Shown piece after piece: positions 9,925-21,269 of a stretch of 64,000 bases of DNA. How positions within the stretch are numbered: the first letter of the stretch is position 1; the number at the start of each line of letters is the position of its first letter. The translations under genes were made by a program, and so were the position numbers. The notes below the pieces were generated by a model. It did not search any database, was not told the DNA's origin, and saw only the letters and a program-made list of their open reading frames with translations. The DNA is from Talaromyces rugulosus (Eukaryota; Ascomycota; Eurotiomycetes; Eurotiales; Trichocomaceae): the NCBI RefSeq assembly GCF_013368755.1, contig NC_049562.1:4588001-4652000 (forward strand). Direction: 5' to 3'.

Positions 9925-11688
9925 TCATCCTTTGACTACCAACGCCCAGAAAGATACCAAAGTCGGCAGAATAGCTCCAACAATAATAGCATGATATAGA
10001 CCAGCTTGACTCCAACTAGCTAAACTGGCCACCAGCCGGCCTGTTGTAGCGCCAACGACACCCATCCATAGAACAAGAAATCCCATATTATAGCAGCGTT
10101 TCCAGAACTCGTAGCGCCTTGAGGACTCTACACCAGCGCGCATCGTTGTACCCCAACCACCATCAAGGACAGTGAGCAGTCCCCAGATCTGGATAGCTGG
10201 CATCGGGATAGTGCAGAAAATCAGTGTCGGTAAAACCCAGGCCCAGGAGTGTCGAGGCCCACCGTCTGGGTTACGCAGCCAGTTGTATAGGGTGGTGCAG
10301 ATGATACGAAATAAAACATCGTAAACTGAAAAATAAGCAACAGGTCGGCCAGTGTAAAGGTAATAGAAGACCGAGGCTGCAACCACCAGAGGTCCACTTT
10401 CTCGTTTGAGGGCGGACCAGAAAAAAATCGGGTTATTGATCATGTACAATTTGGGCTGCTGGAATGTTTCAATGTGGGTAGCACGCGCCCAGCGTACCTG
10501 CTGCATTATCCATCCAGTAAACGTCGGTGGTGTTTCTGTGGCAGCTAATGTGTCTGCGGCATACTTAATAGTCCAGCCTCGCATGAGCAAGCAAGTCGTG
10601 AGATGCCGGTCTTCGTTCACGATCATGCGCGTGCCTAGTATCGTCTGCGCATACCATCTATACAATATCCCAGGGAGCGCGGCTACACGGATAACCGCAC
10701 TGGGCCCGGTCTGGCAATCATGCGTACCGGACAGGGTCGGGGGACAGCGTGCAAGATAAAGCTCGTACCAGTACACTGCTCTGCCGAATCGGGTCCAGAT
10801 TGAGTGATTGGTGTTATGAACAACCAGGCCAGAACTCGCACCTCCAGCATTGGGGTCAGCAGCGATAACAGAAATGGTCTGTCGTAATGAGTCTGGGAAG
10901 ACGATGGAGTCGGAATCGGATGACCAGAGAAATTCAATGCCTAACATGTCGGCAATGACGATGGAAAAGATGAACGAGGTAAACATGATTCCTCTCTTGT
11001 GCATGTGCGGCTCATACACACACAGTCTTGTTACACCTCCTGGCTGACCTAGTGCTAGATCATGATCGCGGAGAGTCTCGCGAGCAAGTCGACAGCAGTG
11101 AGCAATGGTCATCTCATTCCAAATCTCACTGTCGTCGTCATCTACAGCGGCTAACTTTCCATATGTGCGCATTGCAATGTCAGCTAAAGGCTCATCTATG
11201 TGGATTACAGCCGAGTTTTTAGGATAGACACGCTCAAATATAGTCACCATATTTTGGTCTGGAGCCTCATCGCCATCGACGCCAATAAGGAGAAATTTGC
11301 ATCCATCGGCGTCTCGATAGCTATCTAGCGCACACGCAAATAAGTCGCTGTCTTCTCGATATCCAACCACAACGGCCATGCAATCCGGAGCTGTCTGCTT
11401 AGGCGTATTCTTCTCGGCATTACCGTCGGACAAAGGCAAGCTTTGCGATTTGTAGAAGTTGGATCGGCGGGCCTGGATAGTCCATCGATTGTACTCGCAC
11501 GCGACGATACTTAACAGCAGGTCCAATGTGCAAGGAAAACCGCTGCAGGTCGCAAACATATAGTAAATTGGAATGGTAAGTAGACAACCGAAAAAGTTAA
11601 GCCATTGTTGAAAAGTAGAAACATAGGGGCCCCTAGTATGAAACATGGGCATCCGGGTCACATTCTCATCAGGGAGGAGAGAATCCAT
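9925..11688 (-). CDS. Membrane glycosyltransferase family 2, hyaluronan-synthase/Cps1-like
   Basis: A single exon of 587 residues. It is a processive GT2 polysaccharide synthase by its motif series: DGD at 138-140, SDSD at 257-260, QTGP at 326-329, NED followed by RH at 358-362 and QQVRW at 396-400. One or two N-terminal membrane segments (about 25-65) and four or more after residue 425 frame the catalytic domain, as in hyaluronan and type 2 fungal synthases. It would extrude a polysaccharide across the plasma membrane. Fungal relatives affect surface growth and capsule, but the sugar made here cannot be read from sequence. It is divergent from a membrane acyltransferase, a natural partner for modifying the polymer. 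Confidence 0.88.
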   Translation of the reverse strand: MDSLLPDENVTRMPMFHTRGPYVSTFQQWLNFFGCLLTIPIYYMFATCSGFPCTLDLLLSIVACEYNRWTIQARRSNFYKSQSLPLSDGNAEKNTPKQTAPDCMAVVVGYREDSDLFACALDSYRDADGCKFLLIGVDGDEAPDQNMVTIFERVYPKNSAVIHIDEPLADIAMRTYGKLAAVDDDDSEIWNEMTIAHCCRLARETLRDHDLALGQPGGVTRLCVYEPHMHKRGIMFTSFIFSIVIADMLGIEFLWSSDSDSIVFPDSLRQTISVIAADPNAGGASSGLVVHNTNHSIWTRFGRAVYWYELYLARCPPTLSGTHDCQTGPSAVIRVAALPGILYRWYAQTILGTRMIVNEDRHLTTCLLMRGWTIKYAADTLAATETPPTFTGWIMQQVRWARATHIETFQQPKLYMINNPIFFWSALKRESGPLVVAASVFYYLYTGRPVAYFSVYDVLFRIICTTLYNWLRNPDGGPRHSWAWVLPTLIFCTIPMPAIQIWGLLTVLDGGWGTTMRAGVESSRRYEFWKRCYNMGFLVLWMGVVGATTGRLVASLASWSQAGLYHAIIVGAILPTLVSFWALVVKG

Positions 11689-12454
11689 GATTAGAGGAAC
11701 TCTAAAAAGAAACCTCGTGGCGGATACGGCGTTGTCGTCGTCTATTTATTTTGAGCGTTCATGGTTCAATAATGTGTGGCCATGTTGGTTAAATATGGTA
11801 TGGAGCAATAATAGGAAACAGGGACGAATGAGTGGGTATAGAATTAGAGCCAACGTCGAGCCAACAGCGTAAATAGTCAGTATGTCATGTAGAGGGTCAG
11901 ACCGCGGAGCCAGGTTTATAGCTTCATTTGTATTTCTTTAGGCCAATCTTCTTGTTGAACAAGTGGAGCAGCAAGTGGGTATATCCCTTATCCGCTTCAA
12001 GTCAAAATAATTCTTCATTTTGCTCATGGCAATATATGTATCATCAAAGAAATACTCCATTTTGGGCAGTATGAGATCCTCCGGTTTAATTCCCCTCACT
12101 TGTGTGTAAGGTGATGCGAATGTAGGAATCATTTTGCTGGTGTCAATCTAAAAAAACCAAAAAAGCCAATTGCATTCTTTCGCTGGATCGTTCCCAACAA
12201 TCCTGGGGCCCTTATGTGGACTGGTAAGGGGCCGCGCGAGAGATCACGTTGCGCGCGGAACCCTAGAAAGACCCTAGAACCCAACGAAGCCAACGCTTTT
12301 ACGCGCTGGAATGGGATTCAAATGCTACATTACGGCGGCTGCGCTGATTATTCCAGATGTTTCATTTTGTCTCGATGCGTAATATCAATAACACAACACT
12401 TGCCATTATCGCCCTTCATTATTTCTCTATCTCTGTCCTTATTTATGTTTGATA
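11689..12454. promoter_or_regulatory. Divergent promoter, GT2 and acyltransferase
   Basis: The 0.77 kb lies between the two starts. A 64-codon frame on the minus strand (11938-12132) has no family I recognise and is not called. An almost pure CTATCTCTGTCC pyrimidine stretch lies just before the acyltransferase start. Confidence 0.5.
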
Positions 12455-13858
12455 ATGGCTTCTCATAGGGACCCCAGTGTGGGTCGCACCAAGTGGCTAG
12501 ACGGCCTGCGAGGTATTGCAGCAGCGATAGTATTCATAGATCATGGATTTCTGGGTGCAGTCCAATGGCCATTTCGTTCGTATTGGGCTGAGCCGACATC
12601 CGAGAATCGTCGTTTGATGCAACTGCCACCGTTCCGCATTCTTTTCGCTGCTCGCTCTATGGTCGCTCTTTTTTTTGTGATATCCGGATATGCGATTTCC
12701 ATCAATTTGTTGCGGGCACGACTAAATGGCAATCATAATTTATCCTTCTACAGCCGGGTCGGGTCGGCCATCACTCGTCGCATATTTCGCATTTATCTGC
12801 CGGTATTGATCATTGTCACTGTATCCCAAGTTCTTTTCTTTATGGATTTGTTTACCTGGGACTTTGGCGCTGCTGTTCAGGGTGTTGAGCCATGGACTGC
12901 TCCCTGGCGCCATGTGATTTACCTCTTGGGATACATGTCTGATGCTATAAACCCACTGGCTCTCCAGCATAACGAGGGGCTTAATGCACAACTGTGGACA
13001 ATGCCTGTAGAATTCCGTGGCTCATGTGTCGTCTATCTCTTGATCACTGGCATGGCTCGCTGGCGACCACGAACTCGCTTCGCAGCTCTGGGGTTGATCA
13101 CATGCTATTTTTTGTGGTATGGTATGTGGGATACGTTCACCTTTATTGCAGGCCTGTTGCTTGCAGAGCTCAAGGTTGCCGATGAAGAGAATCACCATTA
13201 TGAGGATTATGAGGGCCAAGCTGTAATGGGATTGCCTCTACCCCAGAGTAGTAACACCAAGAAGCAACAAAGGAAAGGTGACCCCGAGAAGGGGAGTTGG
13301 AAAGTACCCAATCTTGCTATTTTCTCACTTGGGACCTATCTCCTATGTCTTAGCGACGAGGAAGTACTACCTTTTGGCTACAGTTTTCTCACCCCGTTCC
13401 AACCCTACCACTGGCACAACCTGGATGAATTCAACATCAACTGGAGTTCTAATATTAGCTGGAAGGCCATTGGTGCCGTCCTAACTATATATGGTATAAG
13501 CAACTCATCATCTCCATCATCATCCTATGAAGGCTATTCTTTCCTTCAACGTCGTCTCTCAACCCCTGTAGCACAGTATCTCGGCAAAATCTCATTTTCG
13601 TTATACCTCATCCACCAATCTGTCTATCATTTATGGCTTATGCCAATTGTGAACTTGATATGGTCTTCTTTAGCATCATCTCCATATCCCGGTCCCATTG
13701 AAGCCCCTGAGAAAAATCCATTTGCATTTTTCATGATGTGGGTTGGCATGTATGCAATTTTAGCCCCTGTGACGTTTTGGCTATCAGATTTGTACACGAG
13801 ATATGTTGACGTCAAGTGTGTTGATCTAGCGAGGAAGCTCGAAAAGCATTTTGTTTAA
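12455..13858 (+). CDS. Acyltransferase 3 (OafA/Oac-type) integral membrane protein
   Basis: A single exon of about 467 residues. The family moves acyl groups, often acetyl, onto sugars or other acceptors across membranes. The hallmark KWLDGLRGIAA near residues 13-23 is followed by an H in VFIDHG and by VALFFVISGYAIS. Around ten hydrophobic segments follow, with the typical SFSLYLIHQSVYH near the end. A Lys/Gln/Glu-rich hydrophilic loop interrupts the middle (about 235-280). The start is the ATG at 12455. The frame upstream continues only through a TTG. Its head-to-head placement with the GT2 gene suggests a shared pathway of polysaccharide synthesis and acylation. That link is inferred. Confidence 0.87.
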   Translation: MASHRDPSVGRTKWLDGLRGIAAAIVFIDHGFLGAVQWPFRSYWAEPTSENRRLMQLPPFRILFAARSMVALFFVISGYAISINLLRARLNGNHNLSFYSRVGSAITRRIFRIYLPVLIIVTVSQVLFFMDLFTWDFGAAVQGVEPWTAPWRHVIYLLGYMSDAINPLALQHNEGLNAQLWTMPVEFRGSCVVYLLITGMARWRPRTRFAALGLITCYFLWYGMWDTFTFIAGLLLAELKVADEENHHYEDYEGQAVMGLPLPQSSNTKKQQRKGDPEKGSWKVPNLAIFSLGTYLLCLSDEEVLPFGYSFLTPFQPYHWHNLDEFNINWSSNISWKAIGAVLTIYGISNSSSPSSSYEGYSFLQRRLSTPVAQYLGKISFSLYLIHQSVYHLWLMPIVNLIWSSLASSPYPGPIEAPEKNPFAFFMMWVGMYAILAPVTFWLSDLYTRYVDVKCVDLARKLEKHFV

Positions 13859-14000
13859 TATTTTTCAATGTTTTCTTTCTGAGCGGCTTTTTGTATATAT
13901 AGAGATAAATGCATTTGATGCATAGTGATTACTTGTCAATCTTATAGAAATTATACTGCTCCTTATATTACATAAAGACTAGTCTCCTCGGATATGTGAC

Positions 14001-15352
14001 TTATACAGGTAAAAGCTTCTCGTGGCTATCCCAGAGGCTAACAAGTAATGACCTTTCACCTACCCAAGGTGACCTTGCATGCTATAAGGAGTATGTGAGA
14101 AACTAGCGTTTCATTGGACCGCAAGATCAAGAGGGAAGAACTTACTTGAACAGTGTAGTTGTCGATCAGCGCCACATCCCCTTCTTTCCAGGGAACTAGA
14201 AATCCTATTTGATCGGAAATCTCTAGCAATCGCTCCAAATATTCATGTGGAATTTCTGAGCCATCGCCATACGTAGTGGGCAAATGGTAGTTGTCGTCGA
14301 CCCCCTTGTACGGTGGCAAAAGGGCCTCCCTATCTCGCTGACGACCGTAGACACCACCAAGACCATTAAAGGGTACAATTTGTCCAGTGGAGACAATGCG
14401 TCGAAACGCAGGTAGGTGTTGAAGGACATGGAGGGCGCCGTTGGGCTGCCACTCTGCTTTGGCCTGTAGGCGGGTTTCCAATACGTTCTCTACCTTGCGA
14501 CGTTGAGTGTCCAGTGAGTCACCTTCCTTGATATCAAATCCAAACGAGTCTTGCCAATTCCAGCCGATTTTCACACTATCCGGGTCTTCCTTTGCTGGGT
14601 AGTACTGGCGACCGGTTATTCCTGAATAGACACGGTTATTTCAGGACCTAAAAAGTACCAATTGCTTTTGATGTTACCTTTGGCTATGAGTGCCTTAACG
14701 AATTCGGGTAGTTCATCTTGAAGTTTGTCATACAACTCGATTGTTGATAAGAGGGGTGTTTGGCCGCCTGTGAATGCTTCAGTATTTAACCCATTAATAT
14801 GCACAAGTCCGACTGACCTTGTTCGGGAACAACCTCGGAGAAAAAGAATAGAATTCCAGGGAAATGAGCACTACGGCCATATTCATTGTGATAATAGAAC
14901 TTAATGTGCGGGGGCTCCTCATTCGCAGTCTTCACGATATCACCCACTGTCCTTCTTTTTCCCGAGAGCCCAACCTCTTCATGCGGATGTGGGAGCTTGA
15001 AAGCTTTGATGAATTTTGTCAGGTCTGCAGCGTCCTTTAAGGGAAATCCACGGAACAAAATAGCACCATCTATGGCATGTAAGTTGTTCTGTATCATCAA
15101 GTTTGAATAAGGACAAATGGGTTAAAACGGACGGTTTGTTAAGAGACTGTTAAAGACGCCTTCTTCTGCAAGTTTTGCAATGTGTCCGGCCGCATCATCG
15201 ACATTGGCGAATGCTGTACCATCTCTCGGCTTAATGCCGAGGGGGAACGACTTGCCATGGACTGAACGGCTAACTGGTACTTCGAATGTCTCTATGGCAG
15301 CGTCCTCCGCTCCGAAGAGGGTTTGGGTGTTCAGGGTTATTGTTTCAGTCAT
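14001..15352 (-). CDS. Fe(II)/2-oxoglutarate dioxygenase, TauD/clavaminate-synthase-like
   Basis: Five exons, joined with GT-AG introns at about 15132-15070, 14817-14768, 14677-14622 and 14145-14082, give 372 residues. The domain is complete: NHGAILFRGFPL near 73, the iron-binding HNE in FYYHNEYGRS, GGQTPLL after it, and the distal His with 2-oxoglutarate-binding Arg in NYTVQHARSPW near the end. It belongs to the same family as the partial gene at 1-701, but the sequences differ throughout, so they are not a recent duplication. The product is unknown. The enzyme probably hydroxylates or desaturates a small carboxylated or amino compound. It is divergent from an anion-type MFS carrier across 0.48 kb. 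Confidence 0.9.
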
Positions 15353-15831
15353 GACACCTTCACTAATTTGTTGCGAAATTATTGCAAAAACAATTCAGAT
15401 ATTAATCTGATGTTTTCTATGTCGGCATTATCTCCGATTATATTGAAGACTATAGTATATGGGTGGTGGCAGGGAACAGCACGCCATAGTACGTCGGCAT
15501 CGCGATGCAAGCAGGACAAGCGTCCCTGAGTCATGTAAACTGGGTTGTTTCTTCTCATTTTTAAGGCTAATTTTGGCAGCATCACAGTCTTTCTGAAATA
15601 CTGGGTACGGGAGTATTGCCGTCGCTTTTTTGGAGATTTATATCTATTATCGCCATTATCACCAAAATGGCGAGCTTGGCAGTAGTAGTCTAGATGCCAT
15701 TCGTCTATTTTCCGACATCGCAATCTTAATCAAATAAGGAATACCAAAAGGCGTAAATATAAAGTCTTCGTCTCAATATTTATTTATTTTCTGCTCATTT
15801 CTACCCACGGTGCTAGTCCAGCTAGTGAATC
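15353..15831. promoter_or_regulatory. Divergent promoter, dioxygenase and MFS carrier
   Basis: The 0.48 kb is AT-rich with no gene. The ATTGCGGG motif of the 4-9 kb block is not present here. Confidence 0.5.
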
Positions 15832-17834
15832 ATGGCACAGTCTCCCCTCCTTGAGACAAACAGCCATAATGCCGGCGATACCAAAAACAGGAAATCAAAC
15901 TGGCGAAGACTAGTATGGGACTCATGGGATAAGCCACCAGAGGTAACTCAATATACAGAATTATCCACGACCAGGGACGCTTTTTGATATCTTGAACAGG
16001 AAAGAAAGCTTATTTTAAAGATGGATCTCACCTTGATGACATTTGGTTGCTTGAGTACTTTTATCAAGTATTTGGACAAGTATTGCATTGCGCTTAATCT
16101 GGGGGGATCCAAATATACTCACGAAAAGCAGATCGAATCTCCAAAGCGCCTTTGTCAGTGGGATGAAGGAAGACATGTCTTTATATGGAAACGTAAGAGG
16201 CTTGCTTTTTGAGAACTTGAGCCTGAAAGTAACAGGTCAATAGGAAATGAATTATGCTACAACAGCATATGCTGTTGCTAGTGTGCGTCCAAATTATCCT
16301 GTTTTCTTCCGTCGGATCTTAACATTTATGAAAACATAGATTATCGGATTATGGCCATGCAATCTGACTCTAACACGAGTGAATCCTAGGTGGTTCATCC
16401 CGTTCCTAGAAATTGGGTGGACGATCTTGACATTTTGTCAGTCGGCTATGACAAAGGCAACGCACATGTACGTGTTGAGAGCTCTTGTAGCCATATTCGA
16501 AACGGGTCATTTTTCCGCGGTGATCTATCTCTGCGGAGCCTGGTACCAGAAAAAGGAACTAGCACGTAGGGTAGCCATCATCAACATTACCACTGCCATT
16601 GGGCCCATGTTTTCAAGCTATCTCCAAGCTGCTGCCTACAATGGACTGAATGGTGCTCACGGGAGAGCTGGTTGGAGATGGCTGTTCATTATCGATGGTA
16701 TCTATTTTTTTTTTATTCTAGAACGGACCCGTGCAAGTTACTTACTTGTGCCTACTCAGGTATCATATCTTTAGGAATTATCATCCCTCAAGTGCTGTTT
16801 TACCCTGACGTACCAGCCCGCCAAAAGCCCGATCGCTTGTTCTCCGAAAGGGTAAGCGATCTTGACACGAACGGAGAAAAGCTTGGCTAATGTGATTTCA
16901 GGAGATCGAATTGGCCAGGGACAGAAACCCTAAAGAAGGCAGGGTGAAGCAAGGAGAATTCACCATGAAGCAGGTCAAGAGATGGTTCTTTACATTGGAT
17001 ATTGTAATATTCTTCGAGATCCTTCTTAATTTTCCACTTTACTGACCTGCTCGCAGTGGTTGCTCTGGCTCATCTCTTTGTTCGTCAAACAGAATTCAAT
17101 AAATTACAGTTAATTTACTAACATCAGAGAAGCTGCAACGATATTTGTCAACAGCCCATGAACTCCATGTCTTACTGGTTCAAGGCATGGAATACCATCA
17201 AGCCTGGCTCCTACACGGTGGCTCAAATAAGTGAGTACATCATGCTGTTTCAAATGCGGCAACTAATTTTTCTGCAGACAACTATACAACTCCAATCCAG
17301 GCAGTTATAGTAATACTTACTATTATAATGGCATGGAGCAGTGATACGTTTCTGCAGGGGCGGCGATGGCCAGCCCTGGTGTTTGCAAGCACTAGTGCGG
17401 CCATTATATTTCTCAGTCTAGCGAGCACACCGGTATTTCCTACACATCGTGCTGGAAGATGGATTCTCTACTACTTGTCAGGATTTTGTCAAGCAAGCAG
17501 TTCTCTGTTCTGGGCATGGACTCAAGATACTCTTTCTGGTGACCCAGCCACACGAGCATTTGCGTCTGCTGGTCTCAATGTCTGGGCTTATGTAGCCGAT
17601 GCCACAATCCCTCTTGGAATTTTCCAAACAGTTGACCAGCCAGGAGTTGTGGCAGGCAACTATGGAGCTGCAGGGTTTGCTATCCTACACTCTTTAACAG
17701 CATTGACACTGGCATATGTGCAGCACACACGCAAGCAGGGGGAAGCGGACACCATCGAACATTCCGACGACAATGACGCTTCTGATAGTCAAATAAACAA
17801 GTCCGGTGCCACGGTAGGGACATTAGCAGTATGA
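15832..17834 (+). CDS. MFS transporter, anion:cation symporter family (Fen2/Liz1/Dal5-like)
   Basis: Ten exons can be joined in frame: 15832-15942, 16000-16079, 16132-16192, 16244-16282, 16340-16697, 16775-16851, 16902-17003, 17057-17083, 17128-17230 and 17278-17834. The ninth exon is preceded by a textbook TACTAAC branch site. The encoded protein has FIKYLDKSNLQSAFVSGMKED in membrane segment 1, RWFIPFLEIGWTILTF, FETGHFSAVIYLCGAWY, a loop with KQVKRWFFTLDIW, and SYWFKAWNTIKPGSYTVAQ. These identify the pantothenate/allantoate-type symporters that import organic anions with protons. The substrate is not readable. A carboxylate made or consumed by the neighbouring dioxygenase would fit. The many small exons are usual for the family. 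Confidence 0.9.
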
Positions 17835-18063
17835 AAAGGAAATAGCATACCTCTTCTCGCTAAATTATTTTCGGCCTAACAGAAAATTCTGTATAGAATA
17901 ACATTGAAGTATGCTGTACTGCACGCAACTATTCTTGAGCTTATCTAGCTAAAGTAATGTGGCCACGCTCACAGGTTATAAATTTCTTCATTCCATCCAC
18001 CAGTCCATTTTGTCACCCGAGGCCGAAAGTACCGTACTGAGGAATTTATTAACCGACCGATAA

Positions 18064-19784
18064 CTACGGTTGAGTTGTAAATGGTCCCGTATCTTGCAGA
18101 TTCTTGATCCGTCCAAGCAAGAATTCCAATTGTCTGTATGCAGCACCAGGAACGTATTGCGGGATTTCTTTAGATGTATTGTTAGTCAGAGTCTTGATAG
18201 GTTAGAAATAAGAGGAATAAAACCACCTACCATGCCCGGCCCTATATACCGAGGAAAACGTCAAGCCACGCTCCGTATGAGCGGTCCCTAAAATTCCTGA
18301 GCCACCGTCCCATATATTCGGATTTTCGACTTGGCCGGTGGTAAAAGGTACGATGAGGGGTTCAGTAGGTGCATGCTGAAATCCTTGAGCCCCATTCCAG
18401 GTCATATTCTGGATTGTTGCGAGCGTGCCATTTAAAAAGAATAGAAAGTCAAACCATCCATGTCCAATAATAACGTTATTAGTTTCCTCAATAACTTTGG
18501 GCAACGGACCAAGTGCGCTGGGCAGAGAGCCATCCCCATTAGGGAAAATAACGGTCTCGTTGCATAGAGAATAGTTGGTTGGTGGGACATGAAGGGCTTT
18601 TTGGACATCCGATCGATTGAAATAGACCCCTGGGCCAACTGCTAAGGATGGGAAACCCATTGGGTCTGAGAGGTAAGGGCAGAAATCAGTCAGGTGATAC
18701 ATGTTGAAACATGGATTCACGAGCTGAGCTGCTGAGACAATGTCATACCACACCAAGCAATCAGGGTCAGCATATGGATTTGGTGCGACAGGGAAATTCT
18801 TTGGTGGTGGATAAGTTAAAGCCTCGTTGAGAAACTTGGTCAAGCCGCATTTTTCATCTCTCGCATTGATATCTTTCATAAACGTTTCATTCAGGCTGAA
18901 GACGGAGGAGAAATGATTTAGTGCGGCCACAGCTGGGACTTTCCTCTCCTGTTAGGCAACTCACAGACGTTTTATTTTCAGAAAGATTTGAGCTTACCAT
19001 TGGCCAGTATATTCTGCTCGTTGATAGTTGGATCATTGATCTGGATGCCTTTCAAATTAAAGTGCTCGGTATCATTTTGTTCAATAAAGCCTTCGGCAAT
19101 GTATGGAATGTACATTCCTGCATAGCTTTCACCAGCGAGATACATCTTATACCCTTGCATTTCAAAGACATCAATGAAGCGACGCCAAAAGTCGTTAAAC
19201 TGATTTGATATATCAACCTCATTATCAACCGTTGGCTTTCCAGGTGAGAGGCCTGTACCGACAGGCTGGTCAATATATACGATATTTGTTAAATTAGTCC
19301 ATGAGTACATATTTCGAACCGGCTGGTAGGTCCCAGACTGCCAGAGAAATGGTCCATTTTCCTGTAAGAGACCATCAAGGGAGCTACATCCGGGACCACC
19401 TTGTAGCCAGATAGTAATCTCATTCTTTGCCACCGGGTTCAGTGATGGGAAGAACCAAAAGAATAGTTCCGAGTCACCATATGGCGTATTTGGTAGAAGT
19501 CCCGCATATGACTCGCCAATATCGAAAGGGACTGAAGGAAAATCGGTGCCATTGACGAAGAATTCTATCTCAACTAATTAAAATTGAAACATTTCTCCGG
19601 GCTTATGAAGTTTGTTTGATGAAATGGCCATGTACTCACTCTCAGTTGCATTTGTTAAGAATTGAAACTCTTTCGACTTGTCGGCTTCAGAGACAACAAG
19701 TCTCGGCCTGCTGGTTGTGGCATGGGAGTTTCCCACTAAGGTAGCAGCCACTATGAGCGATATAGACGTATTCAGGAAATACAT
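18064..19784 (-). CDS. Secreted serine carboxypeptidase (S10 family)
   Basis: Four exons (about 19784-19640, 19573-18998, 18938-18231 and 18167-18064) give about 510 residues. An N-terminal signal peptide ends near the Ala of NSHAT. The family catalytic set is visible: the oxyanion region [13 protein letters not shown], the nucleophile in [10 protein letters not shown], an Asp in [13 protein letters not shown] and the His in YRAGHEIPQYVP. Many NxS/T sites are present, as expected for a secreted glycoprotein. It should remove C-terminal amino acids in an acidic exterior or vacuole. Some S10 relatives act as acyltransferases, so a biosynthetic role cannot be excluded. The downstream splice to exon 3 uses an AAAG acceptor, chosen because it keeps the VPAVAAL frame. 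Confidence 0.9.
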
Positions 19785-20673
19785 AGTGGTTTAATCAGAT
19801 TCAAATGAATATGTACAAGAAACATAGGACCGGAGCGGGCGGGTGCTGCATTAATATACTACGAATACAACAACATTGAAACCCATGATGTCTTACGCAA
19901 TGACATAGAAGCCTAGGAAAACGAATCATACTATCTCCACCTCCTAATACCACGTCCATCCGTAGCACCGGTAAAATAGAGTGGTGTCCCCATTTTTTTT
20001 GTTTCTCTCATCTCGCATTAAATCCTGCTGACAATAGCAACAATAATGGTATGTCCTGTGGGCAGCAGGGTCCTTAATCGCCATAATTTACACATACATT
20101 TATACAAACTGATATATTAAAATTATCACTTAGCAACTTAACATCTTCTCTATGTCAATTGATATCCAGCGGGCTAATGGCAATTCTACTTTGTTTTCTT
20201 TAAATATTTTAATATTAGGCAGCGGCACATGCGCGGCCACGGATCGACGGTTTTGTTGGCACTTTTGCAGGCTGGGCCTCATGAGGTTGTATTACGAAAC
20301 CAACTTGCATGACGCCAAGAACACTATTCCGTAGGTCTCACTGTAATAAAAGAGGCCCCTTATTGGGTTCTACATGTCAACTGCATGTGGTATATGACCT
20401 AATTATATGTCGTTATGTATTATGTTCTAACCAACATATCCCTCCTTAGTTTCGTGGAAATTCTACTACGTAGTAGCTTTGGTATGAACTGCTTTTTGAA
20501 TAAATTACCTTCCCTTTTAATTACACCCATTAATATTTTTACTTTTATATCTTGAATAAGGCCTGCTGGAAAAATCGCTACTACATAATAGATTTGAATG
20601 CTAGATGACTCGGATTATAGATTTCAAAGACAGTTGTAGGTGTAACTCCCTTGCCTTTCACGCTCATACCTGA

Positions 20674-20727
20674 CGACTTATTATCCACCACACTAAAAAG
20701 GGACCCTTACATAGTGAGTTCTATGTA
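20674..20727 (+). repeat. Diverged interspersed repeat, copy 1
   Basis: It begins with the 15-base CGACTTATTATCCAC, then CTAAAAA, then a run ending in GTGAGTTCT. The same order recurs at 21001. A weaker match (ATAAAAGAGGCCCCTT then GGGTTCT) lies near 20345-20373. Confidence 0.55.
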
Positions 20728-21000
20728 ATGTAGTCATGAGGAGGCACAATTTTCCATGTCTACAGCGGAGTATGGAGTACAACTTTAACAATAGAGGTAT
20801 AAACTTAAGGTCACGTAATTATATACACTCAGTTATGTACTGAAAACTGCAAGAAAAAGTATATATGAAGAACATTTGAAAGACCGGTGATTGTTAGAAG
20901 AAGGTGTCTGGCTACGCACGTAACATTCGTGGCTAAATTTGTCTAGGGATAGCGCAAGCGGAATTGGATTTTAGTGACCAGTTGAAATCGTTAATGGTGT

Positions 21001-21048
21001 CGACTTATTATCCACTGTGCTAAAAATGGCCCCTCTTGGTGGGTTTCT
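21001..21048 (+). repeat. Diverged interspersed repeat, copy 2
   Basis: It begins with the identical 15-base CGACTTATTATCCAC, then CTAAAAATGGCCCCT and GTGGGTTTCT. Spacing matches copy 1. No coding frame runs through either copy. Confidence 0.55.
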
Positions 21049-21269
21049 TGATAGCCTAGCGACTTTAGTGGCCTCTTCTGTCGGGATTCGGCATGCTGAT
21101 GCTCACACAAAGTTGCGCGCGGTGGCCCAACACTGGTAAAAATTGGGAGTTTTTTTTTTATAGAAATTATTAGACGCCCTGCTTGCTAGGTAGATAACAA
21201 AATCTATATATGATTATTAATTTTTTAATCTCGACAGAATCACCTCCTCAATTTTGATACAGACCAATC

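Larger units (their letters stand above)
19785..21269. other. AT-rich gene-free stretch with diverged repeats
   Basis: The 1.5 kb has no supportable gene. It is AT-rich and contains copies of a short motif (see the repeats at 20674 and 21001). The composition is compatible with a decayed mobile element, but no terminal repeats or coding remnants are visible. Confidence 0.55.

Noticed and set aside
11938..12132. 64-codon frame on the minus strand in the GT2/acyltransferase promoter
   Set aside because: No recognisable family, no intron signals and no conserved end. Chance cannot be excluded.
18150..18165. ATTGCGGG copy near the carboxypeptidase end
   Set aside because: It lies within a coding exon (IPQYV region), so it is not taken as a promoter site.
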